The notes: generated from the letters alone by a model not told the origin. 64,000 nucleotides of DNA from RUG572 sp964386385 (GCA_964386385.1 CAYLRN010000004.1:137404-201403), one strand, 5' to 3'. Shown: positions 17,572 through 26,083, counted from the first letter of the stretch. Translations and numbers: made by a program.

Positions 17572-18626
17572 AGCACGTGGAACTGTTTTCGGGAATCGGC
17601 GGCTTTCGTCAGGCCATGCGTCTGCTGACGCAAGACGGAGGCCCCGAATTCACGTGCGTCGGACATTCGGAAATCGACGCATCCGCCCAAAGGACATATC
17701 GCGCGAATTTCGACGTCGTTGGTGAAACTGACATTGGAGACATTGCAGCATTTGCCGAAGACGACTCCCTCATGGACGCATTGCCCCCATTCCAGCTCCT
17801 GACAGGAGGATTCCCCTGCCAGTCGTTCAGCATGATGGGGGCGCAGCGCGGATTCGACGACACAAGGGGAACGCTCTTCTTCTCGATGGCGAAACTCATC
17901 GCAAGAAAGCTTCCGCCTTTCCTTCTCCTGGAGAACGTGAAGAATCTGCGGACGCATGACGGCGGGAATACCTGTCGCATCATCGTAAAGACGCTTGAGA
18001 ACATTGGCTACACAGTCCATTCCGACGTCTTCAACACGGCCGAATACGGTCTTGCGCAGACGCGAAACAGAATCTACATTTTCGCCACTCGTCGCAAACC
18101 TCCCATGGGCTTCGCCTTTACGGAAGAAAACGTGCGAGATCATTTCCGCATCCTGCGCAACACCTCCCTGCTGAAGCAAAAAAGCACGTTGGACGTTCTC
18201 GCTGAAACAGTCCCCGAAAAGTATTTCCTTTCCGACAAGCTGAAGCGGACGATATTGGCAAACGGATCGGGCGGTTTCGTCGCGAAGTCCGAGATTGACC
18301 TGCCCATCGCAAGGCCTCTTTGCGCAACGATGGCAAAAATGCACCGCGCCTGCCAGGACAACTACTTCAGCGAACGGTTTGTCTTCTCTCGCGGCAGGGT
18401 TCGCTACGCGGGCGGCGTGGAGAACTCCGCAGACGAGCGCATCAGGCGGCTGTTGCCAGAAGAGGCGTTTGAACTTCAGGGGTTCGGTCGTGAGTTTGTA
18501 CGAAATGCGCGTGAGCGGTTCAAAGTCGCGGACTGCAGTCTCTACAAGCAGGCGGGGAATGCCGTCAGCGTGAACGTCGTCTATGCGATTCTCGCGTATC
18601 TGTCCAAATCGTTCAACTGGAGGTGA
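17568..18626 (+). CDS. DNA (cytosine-5) methyltransferase, M2
   Basis: 352 residues. The ATG at 17568 overlaps the M1 stop (ATGA). Motifs: I VELFSGIGGFRQAM, IV GGFPCQSFS (catalytic Cys about 84), VI LENVKNL, VIII AQTRNRIYIFATR, IX PEEAFELQGF, X YKQAGNAVSVNVVYAI. It is distinct in sequence from M1 and from M3. The paired genes fit restriction systems with asymmetric sites that need two methyltransferases. Confidence 0.93.
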   Translation: MKHVELFSGIGGFRQAMRLLTQDGGPEFTCVGHSEIDASAQRTYRANFDVVGETDIGDIAAFAEDDSLMDALPPFQLLTGGFPCQSFSMMGAQRGFDDTRGTLFFSMAKLIARKLPPFLLLENVKNLRTHDGGNTCRIIVKTLENIGYTVHSDVFNTAEYGLAQTRNRIYIFATRRKPPMGFAFTEENVRDHFRILRNTSLLKQKSTLDVLAETVPEKYFLSDKLKRTILANGSGGFVAKSEIDLPIARPLCATMAKMHRACQDNYFSERFVFSRGRVRYAGGVENSADERIRRLLPEEAFELQGFGREFVRNARERFKVADCSLYKQAGNAVSVNVVYAILAYLSKSFNWR

Positions 18627-18630
18627 TGAG

Positions 18631-18720
18631 ATGGCGCTTGAAAAACAATTGGCGGACACTGATTCTGCGCTCATTGTCTCTGTCCTCACAATAATGCGCG
18701 ATAACAACAATATACACTGA
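18631..18720 (+). CDS. 29-residue ORF with strong ribosome binding site, possible stub of a replaced gene
   Basis: GGAGGTGATGAG directly precedes the ATG, five bases after the M2 stop. The peptide (MALEKQLADTDSALIVSVLT and nine more) has no recognised domain. This is where a native R1 or another operon gene would be expected to start, and the sequence becomes AT-rich just after. I infer a truncated 5' end left by cassette insertion, but a small functional peptide is possible. Confidence 0.45.
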   Translation: MALEKQLADTDSALIVSVLTIMRDNNNIH

Positions 18721-18723
18721 CAA

Positions 18724-18742
18724 CTCAAAAATATTTGTTGAG
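18724..18742. promoter_or_regulatory. Imperfect dyad upstream of the HTH gene, possible operator
   Basis: CTCAA and TTGAG are separated by nine AT-rich bases, just upstream of the -35 box. The position suits autoregulation by the HTH protein at 18810. Weak evidence. Confidence 0.35.
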
Positions 18743-18748
18743 ATGCCA

Positions 18749-18777
18749 TTGAAAAGTGAGTGGGTGTTTGCTATCAT
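18749..18777 (+). promoter_or_regulatory. Promoter for HTH-M3-R1-R2-fic
   Basis: TTGAAA at 18749-18754, 17-base spacer ending in TGC, then TATCAT at 18772-18777. Both a -35 and an extended -10 are present. It lies inside the AT-rich cassette. Confidence 0.65.
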
Positions 18778-18809
18778 CTTCGTGCATCTGATTCAAGAGG
18801 AATTCCCGC

Positions 18810-19046
18810 ATGGCAATGAGCTATAAAAAGTTGTGGAAACTATTGATTGACCGCGATATGACGCGGGGCGATCTGCACCATGTTTCGGGGGTAGCGCCGT
18901 CCACTCTCACAAAAATGTCCAAAGGAGAATGTGTCGCAACGAATGTCATTGAACGCATCTGCAAGGCGCTAAAGTGCGATGTCGGAGACATCATGGAAGT
19001 GGTTTCTGACGAAAACGAGATAATAGTCAAAAGTGCGGCGACTTGA
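18810..19046 (+). CDS. Small HTH (Cro/CI-like, HTH_26 type) regulator
   Basis: 78 residues. The helix-turn-helix covers residues about 18-60 (MTRGDLHHVSGVAPSTLTKM, then TNVIERICKALKCDVGDIM). AGAGGAA precedes the ATG. Its size and place ahead of methyltransferase and restriction genes resemble controller or operon-repressor proteins of restriction systems, which delay restriction until DNA is methylated. It is more AT-rich than M1 and M2 upstream. Confidence 0.85.
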   Translation: MAMSYKKLWKLLIDRDMTRGDLHHVSGVAPSTLTKMSKGECVATNVIERICKALKCDVGDIMEVVSDENEIIVKSAAT

Positions 19047-19078
19047 AGTTTTATGGCGTAGAATCGTGGGAGAATTAA

Positions 19079-20155
19079 ATGGCAAACAGGTTAAAAAAAT
19101 CTATTTCCCAAAGTAGTGTAAGCACAAGTGCAAATGTTGTAGACCCGATGAAATTGCCTCGACATAAGAAGATTCGTGTTTTTGAGGGCTTCGCCGGATA
19201 TGGTGGCGCATCTTTTGGACTTATCCGTGCAGGAGTTAAATTTGAGGTTGTAGGGTATTCTGAATTTGACAAATTTGCGTCAGCACTCTATGACGCCAAT
19301 TTTCATGATGCCAAAGGTCTCCCGATTAAGAATTGGGGGGATATTACAAAAATAGAGCCTGAAGAACTCCCTGATTTCGATCTTTTCACTGGAGGATTCC
19401 CATGTCAGCCATTCTCTTCCGTAGGATTGCAAAAAGGAGAGAATGACACTTATGGACGAGGCACGTTGTGTCATGACATTTTGCGGATCTGTAAAGTCAA
19501 GAAACCGAAATATATCTTACTTGAAAATGTCAAAGGACTGACGGCAAAAAAATTTGCTCCGACATTTGATGCCATCAAACGCGCATTAAAGGAAATGGGC
19601 TATGGCGACTTGCATTACGTTGTCCTGAATACACTTGATTATGGCATTCCGCAAAACAGAGAACGCTTGTGGATGTTTGCCCAATTGGGTGGCTTGCCAG
19701 AATCGTTTTCAATGACTCCGCCAAAGCGGCCATATGAGAAACGGCTAAAAGATTATCTCGATCAAAATCCCCCCGCAGAGTTATATCTGTCCAATGCACA
19801 AATTGAGCGCCTTAAGATTGTATATGGCATACCATCTTTTGTGGTTAAGGAACCCTCATGCTTTGACCTCTATAACAGAAATATAAGGTCGGATGGTATT
19901 TGCATAACGATACTTGCTCCCGAACACAATAAATTGCGCCTTGTTGAGATGCCTAAGAAAGATGGGCAGGAAGTAGTTCGAAAATTAAGTGTTGCAGAGC
20001 AATTCCGACTGATGGGATTTAAGGACGGAGAGATAAGTTTTGCAGGGCAATCGTATTCACAGCTTTCAAAACGTGCGGCAAATGGCTGGGATGTCAACTT
20101 GGTTGGCATTTTGTTGAATCACATTTTCTGTCAGTTGTTAAAAAGAAAGGCATAG
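19079..20155 (+). CDS. DNA (cytosine-5) methyltransferase, M3 (AT-rich, acquired)
   Basis: 358 residues with motifs I RVFEGFAGYGGASFG, IV GGFPCQPFS (Cys about 109), VI LLENVKGL, VIII PQNRERLWMFA and a recognisable IX (VAEQFRLMGF). The usual GNAV of motif X appears as a diverged NGWDVNLVGILL. GGGAG precedes the ATG. Codon use is visibly AT-rich compared with M1 and M2, indicating separate ancestry. It lies two bases before the R1 gene, whose N-terminal third shares this composition. Confidence 0.92.
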   Translation: MANRLKKSISQSSVSTSANVVDPMKLPRHKKIRVFEGFAGYGGASFGLIRAGVKFEVVGYSEFDKFASALYDANFHDAKGLPIKNWGDITKIEPEELPDFDLFTGGFPCQPFSSVGLQKGENDTYGRGTLCHDILRICKVKKPKYILLENVKGLTAKKFAPTFDAIKRALKEMGYGDLHYVVLNTLDYGIPQNRERLWMFAQLGGLPESFSMTPPKRPYEKRLKDYLDQNPPAELYLSNAQIERLKIVYGIPSFVVKEPSCFDLYNRNIRSDGICITILAPEHNKLRLVEMPKKDGQEVVRKLSVAEQFRLMGFKDGEISFAGQSYSQLSKRAANGWDVNLVGILLNHIFCQLLKRKA

Positions 20156-20157
20156 CG

Positions 20158-21960
20158 ATGAAGCTCGACCTTACGTCTTTCGCTTTTGGGTTTGAAGTGG
20201 TAAGCTCAAGTGCCAATTCAAATTGGGCAACCTCACTGGGACAAGGGGCTTTGTACAAAATCAATGCCAGCGAGTCGGTGAATGAAATCCTAAAGGGAAT
20301 GGTTTATACATCAGTTCCCTTGAAATCAATTCGGGCACGAATCGGAAAAGGCGGGCGAACTTATAACGGAACTGATCCAGATGCAGGGATGATTATTGGG
20401 GCTGTATTCAGTAAAATTTACGTGAATGGACAATTAGTCAAAGAATGCCGGCTAATCCTTATTGTCACTCGCGATAGTTCTCAATCGCATACGGGACGCT
20501 TACGACTCAAGTACTCACCCCATAATGCAGTAATTGGAGCAGATGGCAATATAGAGTTCTCTAATCAATCTGAATTTGATAAAATCAGAAAATCACTTGG
20601 GTTGGTCTCGGAATCTTGTTGGTTTGTATATGAAATAGAAGTGATCAATCAGGATGAATTGCACTTGCGTGTTGGAGTTGCAAATGCAAAAGCGAAGGAA
20701 ATATATCAGACAAACGCAGATCTGCACAAAGTTTGGCACGAGATAATTGCAAAACAAACACCCTATATCACATCTGCGCAAAAATCTGCAAATGATTCGC
20801 CCCATCAACTTATCGTGTACGGCGCACCGGGGACGGGGAAGAGCCATGGGATTGAGGAGGTCGTGGGGACGTATGGCGACACCGTACGGACGACGTTCCA
20901 CCCGGACAGCGACTATGCCTCGTTCGTCGGATGCTACAAGCCGACGATGGTGCGGACGAAGAAGACATATGTCCTTGAGGGCCGCGAGGCGGAAGTGAAG
21001 GACAACGAGGGGAAGCCGGTCTGCGAGGAGAAAATCGCGTATTCGTTCGTTCCGCAGGCGTTCTCAAGGGCGTACGTGAATGCGTGGAGGAAGATAGCGC
21101 AGGGCGGAGATGGAGAGATTGCTCCGCAGTTTCTCGTCGTCGAGGAGATAAATCGTGGCAACTGTGCGCAGATCTTCGGCGACGTCTTCCAGCTGCTTGA
21201 CCGCGGCGACGACGGCTATTCGAAGTATCCGATCGACGCCGATGCCGACTTGGCGCAGTATATCGGAAAGGAATTGGGCAGTGCGGACGCGCAGGAGCGC
21301 GTCCCTCCCGCAGCGGGTGAGCGAGATGGCGGCAATTCCGGCGCGGACGCGCAGGAGCGCGTCCCTCCCGCAGCGGGTGAGCGAGATGGCGGCAATTCCG
21401 GCGCGGACGCGCAGGAACGCGTCCCTCCCGAAGTGAGGTCGGGCAAGAAGCTGATGCTTCCGCCCAACCTCTACATCTGGGCTACGATGAACACGTCCGA
21501 CCAGTCCCTCTTCCCGATGGACAGCGCGTTCAAGCGCCGCTGGGAATGGAAGTACATGCCGATCAAGAACGCCGGAGAGGACAATCCGCGCCTTGTGTGG
21601 AAAATCGTCGCGGACGGCGAGGCGTTCTCGTGGTGGGATTTTCTCAAGACCATAAACAAGAGCATCCTTGACGCCTTGAAAAACGAGGATAAACAGCTCG
21701 GATACTTCTTCGCAAAGCCGGACGACGACATGAGCGACATCATTTCTGCGTCGAAGTTCGTGAACAAGGTTCTCTTCTATCTCTACAATGACGTGTTCAG
21801 GGACTACGAACTGCCAAAGGGCTTTGCGAAGTCCGACGGCGGCAAGTTCGCATTTGCCGACTTCTTCCCTGCCGACGGCAGTCCGGACGAGACGAAAGTC
21901 AAGGAACTGCTTTCCAATCTGCTTGCCAAAGCACAACAGCAAGGCGCCGCCAACGCATGA
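20158..21960 (+). CDS. LlaJI-type restriction subunit R1 (McrB-like AAA+ ATPase/GTPase), mosaic
   Basis: 600 residues. Residues 1 to about 215 are AT-rich and form the presumed DNA-recognition domain. From about residue 218 the gene turns GC-rich and encodes an McrB-type motor: Walker A GAPGTGKS (222-229), Walker B FLVVEEINRGNCAQIFGD (about 325), sensor 1 ATMNTSDQSLFPMD, and arginine region FKRRW. Known LlaJI R1 proteins bind the site with an N-terminal domain and drive the R2 nuclease. A 60-bp tandem repeat inserts about 50 residues after DADLAQYIGKELG. It overlaps R2 by ATGA. Confidence 0.88.
   Translation: MKLDLTSFAFGFEVVSSSANSNWATSLGQGALYKINASESVNEILKGMVYTSVPLKSIRARIGKGGRTYNGTDPDAGMIIGAVFSKIYVNGQLVKECRLILIVTRDSSQSHTGRLRLKYSPHNAVIGADGNIEFSNQSEFDKIRKSLGLVSESCWFVYEIEVINQDELHLRVGVANAKAKEIYQTNADLHKVWHEIIAKQTPYITSAQKSANDSPHQLIVYGAPGTGKSHGIEEVVGTYGDTVRTTFHPDSDYASFVGCYKPTMVRTKKTYVLEGREAEVKDNEGKPVCEEKIAYSFVPQAFSRAYVNAWRKIAQGGDGEIAPQFLVVEEINRGNCAQIFGDVFQLLDRGDDGYSKYPIDADADLAQYIGKELGSADAQERVPPAAGERDGGNSGADAQERVPPAAGERDGGNSGADAQERVPPEVRSGKKLMLPPNLYIWATMNTSDQSLFPMDSAFKRRWEWKYMPIKNAGEDNPRLVWKIVADGEAFSWWDFLKTINKSILDALKNEDKQLGYFFAKPDDDMSDIISASKFVNKVLFYLYNDVFRDYELPKGFAKSDGGKFAFADFFPADGSPDETKVKELLSNLLAKAQQQGAANA
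21283..21430 (+). repeat. 60-bp in-frame tandem repeat inside R1
   Basis: Units start at 21283 and 21343, with a partial third from 21403. Each encodes ADAQERVPPAAGERDGGNSG. The core GGACGCGCAGGAGCGCGTCC is palindromic and resembles the dispersed intergenic palindromes, suggesting insertion of a mobile repeat into the gene. Confidence 0.9.
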
Positions 21961-24188
21961 AGATTCTCATCGAGGGCTATTCCTATTCTCCGGAGGTCGT
22001 GAAGAACGTCCTGCCTGAGAAACGGCTTTTGCTCACCGACGAGAAAGTGACGATTGAAAACGTCGGCTATTTCCGCAATTCCGAGTGCAACGATTTCGTC
22101 TTCTTCCTGCCCAAGGTTCTCCTTGAGCAGATAGAAGTCGATGGCGTAAAATGCGACAGGGTTTTCGCCGTCAAGGGCGATCCGCTGATGGAGAACGGCC
22201 TTGCCCCAGAGGAAATCATAGACCCGGAAGGCGAGACTCCCGACGGCAGAAAACTGACGGCCGGTCAGAAGTCGTTTCTGTACGAGTTCGCCGTGTGGAT
22301 ATACCGCGCAATCGCACAGTTCAAAGCGCGGAATCCCTGCTCGGCGGCCGTCTGGGAACAGAAGGAGAAACAAACGGGCGCGTTCAGCCGCAAGTACGTC
22401 ACCAACACGCTCCTTGACGTCATTCTCGCCCTGCGCAGATTCCATCGCGACAACCGGGACTACTTTCTCTTCAAGGTGAAGGAGAAGCATTCCGGCGCGA
22501 ACAAGATCAACTGGACGCGCACAATCGCAAAGTCGCCGGCCGCCATTCAGAAGGGACGTCCGCTATATCTGAATCCGCTATGCAGGAAGCGTTCAGTCGA
22601 TTTCGACGAAGAATTGATTGTCATATTCTATTCCATACTCAACTACGTCAAGACGAAGTTCGGATTCCCCGTCCAGATCAACATGGGGTATGAACTCATA
22701 ACGAGCGAGAAATTCGAGCGTTATCTGTGCGGCTATGGCATCCGCAGGCTGAAGGCGATCAAGTACAAGTATTTCTCTGACCGGGACTTGACGCTCTGGC
22801 AGCTGTGTTTCGCGTTCTTCGACAAGGCGCACAAGGCGAACGTCGTGTCAAGCGGAGAAGAGTATCTGCTCGCAAAGGATTTCGAGATTGTTTTCGAGTC
22901 GATGATTGACGACCTGATCGGGGACGACGGCATTGCCGGACTTCGCGACTTGTCCGACGGCAAGGAAATCGACCATCTCTATCTTGACGAGAGCCTTACG
23001 CGCAGAACGGCTGGCGGCGACAAGACATTCTACATTGCCGACAGCAAGTACTACAAGCGCGGGAACAGCCTCGGAGGCGGGAGCGTAGCAAAGCAGTTCA
23101 CATACGCGAGAAATCTTCTGCAACTCGATTTGGACCTGTTCTTGAACGGAGACGATGCTTCTGAAAAGACAAAGAAACGCCGTCATGCGCTGGACGAAGT
23201 AAAATCATTGCGCGACAACACGACCGAAGGGTATGACGTCATTCCAAACTTCTTCATCAGCGCGACCGTGCCGGAGGACTTGAAGTACGAAGACGATAAT
23301 CTGTTTTTGCATTCCGGCACGAACGAATACAAGAACATACACTTCGAGAATCGGCTCTTCGACCGCGACACGCTTATTCTTTCGCACTACGACGTGAATT
23401 TTCTCTATGTCGTCAAACTCTACGCACAAAGCGATTCAGGCTTGAAAGAGGAATGGCGCGAAAAAGTGAGAGACGAGTTCAGAAAGCACATTCGCGGTCT
23501 GCTCAAGGAGCGTTTTTCGTTCTTTGCCATGATGCCCTACGATGAACTCTCGGATGAAGACGCATCGCGTTTTCTGCACGACAACTTCCGCGCCGTACTC
23601 GGCAAAGTCTATTCGCCATATCCGAAGGTCAACGGCAAGACCGTGTATTCGCTTGCTCTTGAGAATCCGGATACAATGATCGACGACGGTTCACTTTCTG
23701 CCGAAGGGTTGGCAAATCGAAGGAAACGTGTCGTCCACGAGAATGACGCCGTGACAAATCTCCTCAAGACGGCATTCTACCTCATTCCGTGCGAACTTGG
23801 TCAGGACCCGTCCGTCGCACTCCGGCAAGAGGTGCAGGCGCATCCAATTCCAGGTGCAAAGGCGGCGAATGCGTCCGAGAGTGTTGTAGTGGCGGCTGGC
23901 TATGCCAAGGGCTATCTTGATGCGATTCGCAAGAGCGGTTTTTGTCCTTGGAGCGCAACTTCATGCAAGACTCCACTTGTCGTGCAGATGTTTGTCTTTC
24001 CGCATACGAATCAAGCGGATGTTTTCTTGGTCAATCACGACACAGGCATAAGAGGCCCCATGCCGCCGGAGAAAGTAAAAGAGGAGTTCCCGGAATTTGC
24101 GTCCATCGAACTTCCTTTCCAGTCTTACTACGTGTGGGCGGTAGTTGCTCAAAGTCATTCTGAAAAGGAGGTAGCGGACAATGTCTGA
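21957..24188 (+). CDS. LlaJI-family restriction endonuclease R2
   Basis: 743 residues, consistent with the LlaJI family of R2 nucleases that work with an McrB-like R1. A PD-(D/E)XK-like centre is seen near residues 338-364: GKEIDHLYLD, then TFYIADSKYYKRGN, giving D...DSK. An N-terminal domain of about 330 residues precedes it. The region after about residue 540 is a less conserved C-terminal extension. It overlaps R1 by four bases and fic by eight, so expression is coupled. GC-rich, like the R1 motor. Confidence 0.8.
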   Translation: MKILIEGYSYSPEVVKNVLPEKRLLLTDEKVTIENVGYFRNSECNDFVFFLPKVLLEQIEVDGVKCDRVFAVKGDPLMENGLAPEEIIDPEGETPDGRKLTAGQKSFLYEFAVWIYRAIAQFKARNPCSAAVWEQKEKQTGAFSRKYVTNTLLDVILALRRFHRDNRDYFLFKVKEKHSGANKINWTRTIAKSPAAIQKGRPLYLNPLCRKRSVDFDEELIVIFYSILNYVKTKFGFPVQINMGYELITSEKFERYLCGYGIRRLKAIKYKYFSDRDLTLWQLCFAFFDKAHKANVVSSGEEYLLAKDFEIVFESMIDDLIGDDGIAGLRDLSDGKEIDHLYLDESLTRRTAGGDKTFYIADSKYYKRGNSLGGGSVAKQFTYARNLLQLDLDLFLNGDDASEKTKKRRHALDEVKSLRDNTTEGYDVIPNFFISATVPEDLKYEDDNLFLHSGTNEYKNIHFENRLFDRDTLILSHYDVNFLYVVKLYAQSDSGLKEEWREKVRDEFRKHIRGLLKERFSFFAMMPYDELSDEDASRFLHDNFRAVLGKVYSPYPKVNGKTVYSLALENPDTMIDDGSLSAEGLANRRKRVVHENDAVTNLLKTAFYLIPCELGQDPSVALRQEVQAHPIPGAKAANASESVVVAAGYAKGYLDAIRKSGFCPWSATSCKTPLVVQMFVFPHTNQADVFLVNHDTGIRGPMPPEKVKEEFPEFASIELPFQSYYVWAVVAQSHSEKEVADNV

Positions 24189-24759
24189 TGGTGCTACGCA
24201 GAACGAGATCGACGCGGCGAGCCTTGCGCGGGCGAAGGGCATATACGCAAGCGGCGAGGTGTACGGCTACGAGGTCGGAACGACCGCCGGGCTGTGCGCC
24301 ATACACAAGGCTCTGTTCGGCGGTCTCTACGACTTCGCCGGGCAAGTCAGGACGCTGAACATCTCGAAAGGCTCGTTCCGCTTCGCCAACGCGCTGTACC
24401 TTCAGCAGATCCTGCCTGTAATCGAGAGGATGCCGGAGGGAAGTTTTGGCGAAATCGTCGCGAAATACGTTGAGATGAACGTCGCCCATCCGTTCATGGA
24501 GGGGAACGGCCGGGCGGGGCGAATCTGGCTTGACATGATGCTGCGCACGAGGCTCGGAAGGGTCGTCGACTGGCAACGGATCGGCAAAGGTGCGTATCTT
24601 TCCGCCATGGAGCGAAGCCCCGTGAACGACCTTGAAATCCGCACTCTTCTTGAAGGTGCGCTGACGGACGACGTCGACAACCGTGAAATCCTGTTCAAGG
24701 GGGTGGAACGCTCCTACTTCTACGAAGGGTACTGGGCCGCGAATGAAGTTATGGTATAA
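24181..24759 (+). CDS. fic: Fic-domain AMP transferase (class III-like)
   Basis: 192 residues. The full Fic motif HPFMEGNGRAGR starts at His103. The C-terminal SYFYEG (about 178-183) matches the (S/T)xxxE(G/N) inhibitory helix of class III Fic proteins, such as NmFic, which is relieved on dilution or autoAMPylation. It modifies target proteins with AMP or a related nucleotide; no antitoxin gene is adjacent. The start overlaps the R2 stop, so it belongs to the restriction operon. A promoter for the next gene overlaps its stop codon. Confidence 0.9.
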   Translation: MSDGATQNEIDAASLARAKGIYASGEVYGYEVGTTAGLCAIHKALFGGLYDFAGQVRTLNISKGSFRFANALYLQQILPVIERMPEGSFGEIVAKYVEMNVAHPFMEGNGRAGRIWLDMMLRTRLGRVVDWQRIGKGAYLSAMERSPVNDLEIRTLLEGALTDDVDNREILFKGVERSYFYEGYWAANEVMV

Positions 24760-24760
24760 T
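24752..24760 (+). promoter_or_regulatory. Extended -10 promoter overlapping the fic stop
   Basis: TGG-TATAAT; the fic TAA stop (24757-24759) lies inside the hexamer at 24755-24760. The same arrangement precedes the methyltransferase fragment at 15144, suggesting a copied promoter plus 5' end. Confidence 0.6.
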
Positions 24761-24787
24761 GGCATTCCAAAACAACCGAACGCCACA

Positions 24788-26083
24788 ATGACGACAGTCA
24801 GACAACACAAACCTGCTTTCACCGACCTCTTCGCAGAATGCGAAGTGTTGTCTTCTGGTATGGAGCGGATGGGATTCGAGGCGGATCTCGCCAGCGAAAT
24901 GTGGGATGTCGCGGCGGAGAACGGCCTTGTAGAAACGAAGATGTCAAGACGAAGGTTTGTCTCGGAAGTCGCGGCGTTTGGCGTCTTGCCGGTTGCGGCG
25001 AAAACGGTTGACAGCGACGGGAGGGACGTACTTGAAGGTGAAGCATTGAAGAAAAGGTCTTTAGGACAATATTTCACCGAGGGAACTTGCTGGCTTCAGC
25101 CACAGGTCGTGAAGTTCATCCGAAACTCAAGATGCCATGTCGCATATGACCCGTTCGCCGGCAGCGGATGCCTTTTGTCTGCCGTCACCAATGCCGTTGA
25201 GACTGTCCGGGAAGTGGCAGGACTGGACATTGACCCGTTCTGCGGATGGGAAGTGAACGACTCGCTTGTGAAGATTCCTTCAAGGACTGGGGCGGTAATT
25301 GTAACCAACCCGCCTTACTTCTCGAACTATTCTGCGTCCCGAAAGGGACTCGGAGCTGAACTGAAGAAATACTTTGCAATGACGCAGTATGACGACGTCT
25401 ATCTTCTTGCACTAGATCGGATGCTTGAAGCGCAGGAAAACGTCGTTGCAATCATTCCAGAGACGTTCATCAATTCGCCGTTCAAGAAAAAGGATCTTCT
25501 GCGTTCGATAACCATACTGGAGGAAAATCCGTTCGTGGATACGGATACGCCCGTCGTCGTCGCCTGTTTCGATTCACGTCCAAAACATTGCAGGGAGGTG
25601 GAAATCTACAAGGGGGCAGAATATGTCTGCACATTGCAAGACGTGGAGGCCTGCCGTCTCCATCCCGACAATTCCATTGGCATGAAGTTCAACGACCCTT
25701 CGGGGTGGCTTGGGGTTCGGTGCGTCGATACCACCAATCCGAACGACATGATACGGTTTGACTTCAGGGAAAACATAGACTACGACTGGGAAAAGGGAAT
25801 AAAGGCCTCCTCTCGTCTGCTGACGCTTGTTTCAATAGACGTTCCGCACGGCAAAAGGCAGAATTTCGTAGGCGAATGCAATGCGATTCTTGGAAATCTG
25901 CGGAACCAGTCGCATGACGTTGTCTTCAGCCCGTTTAAGGGAAACATGAAAAATGGGAGAAGGCGGCGCAGACTGGATTTTCAGACCTGCCGTGCGATTG
26001 TCGAACGCGCGTACAAAAAGACTGTTCGCAGCAATGGACGTGAGATGATTCAGCAGACATTGTTCAAGGAGCCGAGGCAATGA
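24788..26083 (+). CDS. Adenine-type DNA methyltransferase with a mosaic N-terminus
   Basis: 431 residues from the ATG at 24788. Residues 1-48 are a diverged copy of the C5-methyltransferase start (FTDLFAECEV, SEMWDVAAEN). Residues 52-75 (MSRRRFVSEVAAFGVLPVAA) look like a twin-arginine signal peptide, unexpected in a DNA enzyme. From about residue 88 comes a real N6-adenine methyltransferase: LKKRSLGQYFTEG (motif X), DPFAGSGCLL (motif I, 121), NPPY (174-177). An internal ATG at 24941 is an alternative start but would expose the signal-like segment. It overlaps the next gene by ATGA. Confidence 0.8.
   Translation: MTTVRQHKPAFTDLFAECEVLSSGMERMGFEADLASEMWDVAAENGLVETKMSRRRFVSEVAAFGVLPVAAKTVDSDGRDVLEGEALKKRSLGQYFTEGTCWLQPQVVKFIRNSRCHVAYDPFAGSGCLLSAVTNAVETVREVAGLDIDPFCGWEVNDSLVKIPSRTGAVIVTNPPYFSNYSASRKGLGAELKKYFAMTQYDDVYLLALDRMLEAQENVVAIIPETFINSPFKKKDLLRSITILEENPFVDTDTPVVVACFDSRPKHCREVEIYKGAEYVCTLQDVEACRLHPDNSIGMKFNDPSGWLGVRCVDTTNPNDMIRFDFRENIDYDWEKGIKASSRLLTLVSIDVPHGKRQNFVGECNAILGNLRNQSHDVVFSPFKGNMKNGRRRRRLDFQTCRAIVERAYKKTVRSNGREMIQQTLFKEPRQ

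Noticed and set aside
21283..21430. Repeat array resembling CRISPR
   Set aside because: The 60-bp units are direct, contiguous and in frame, with no unique spacers and no cas genes.
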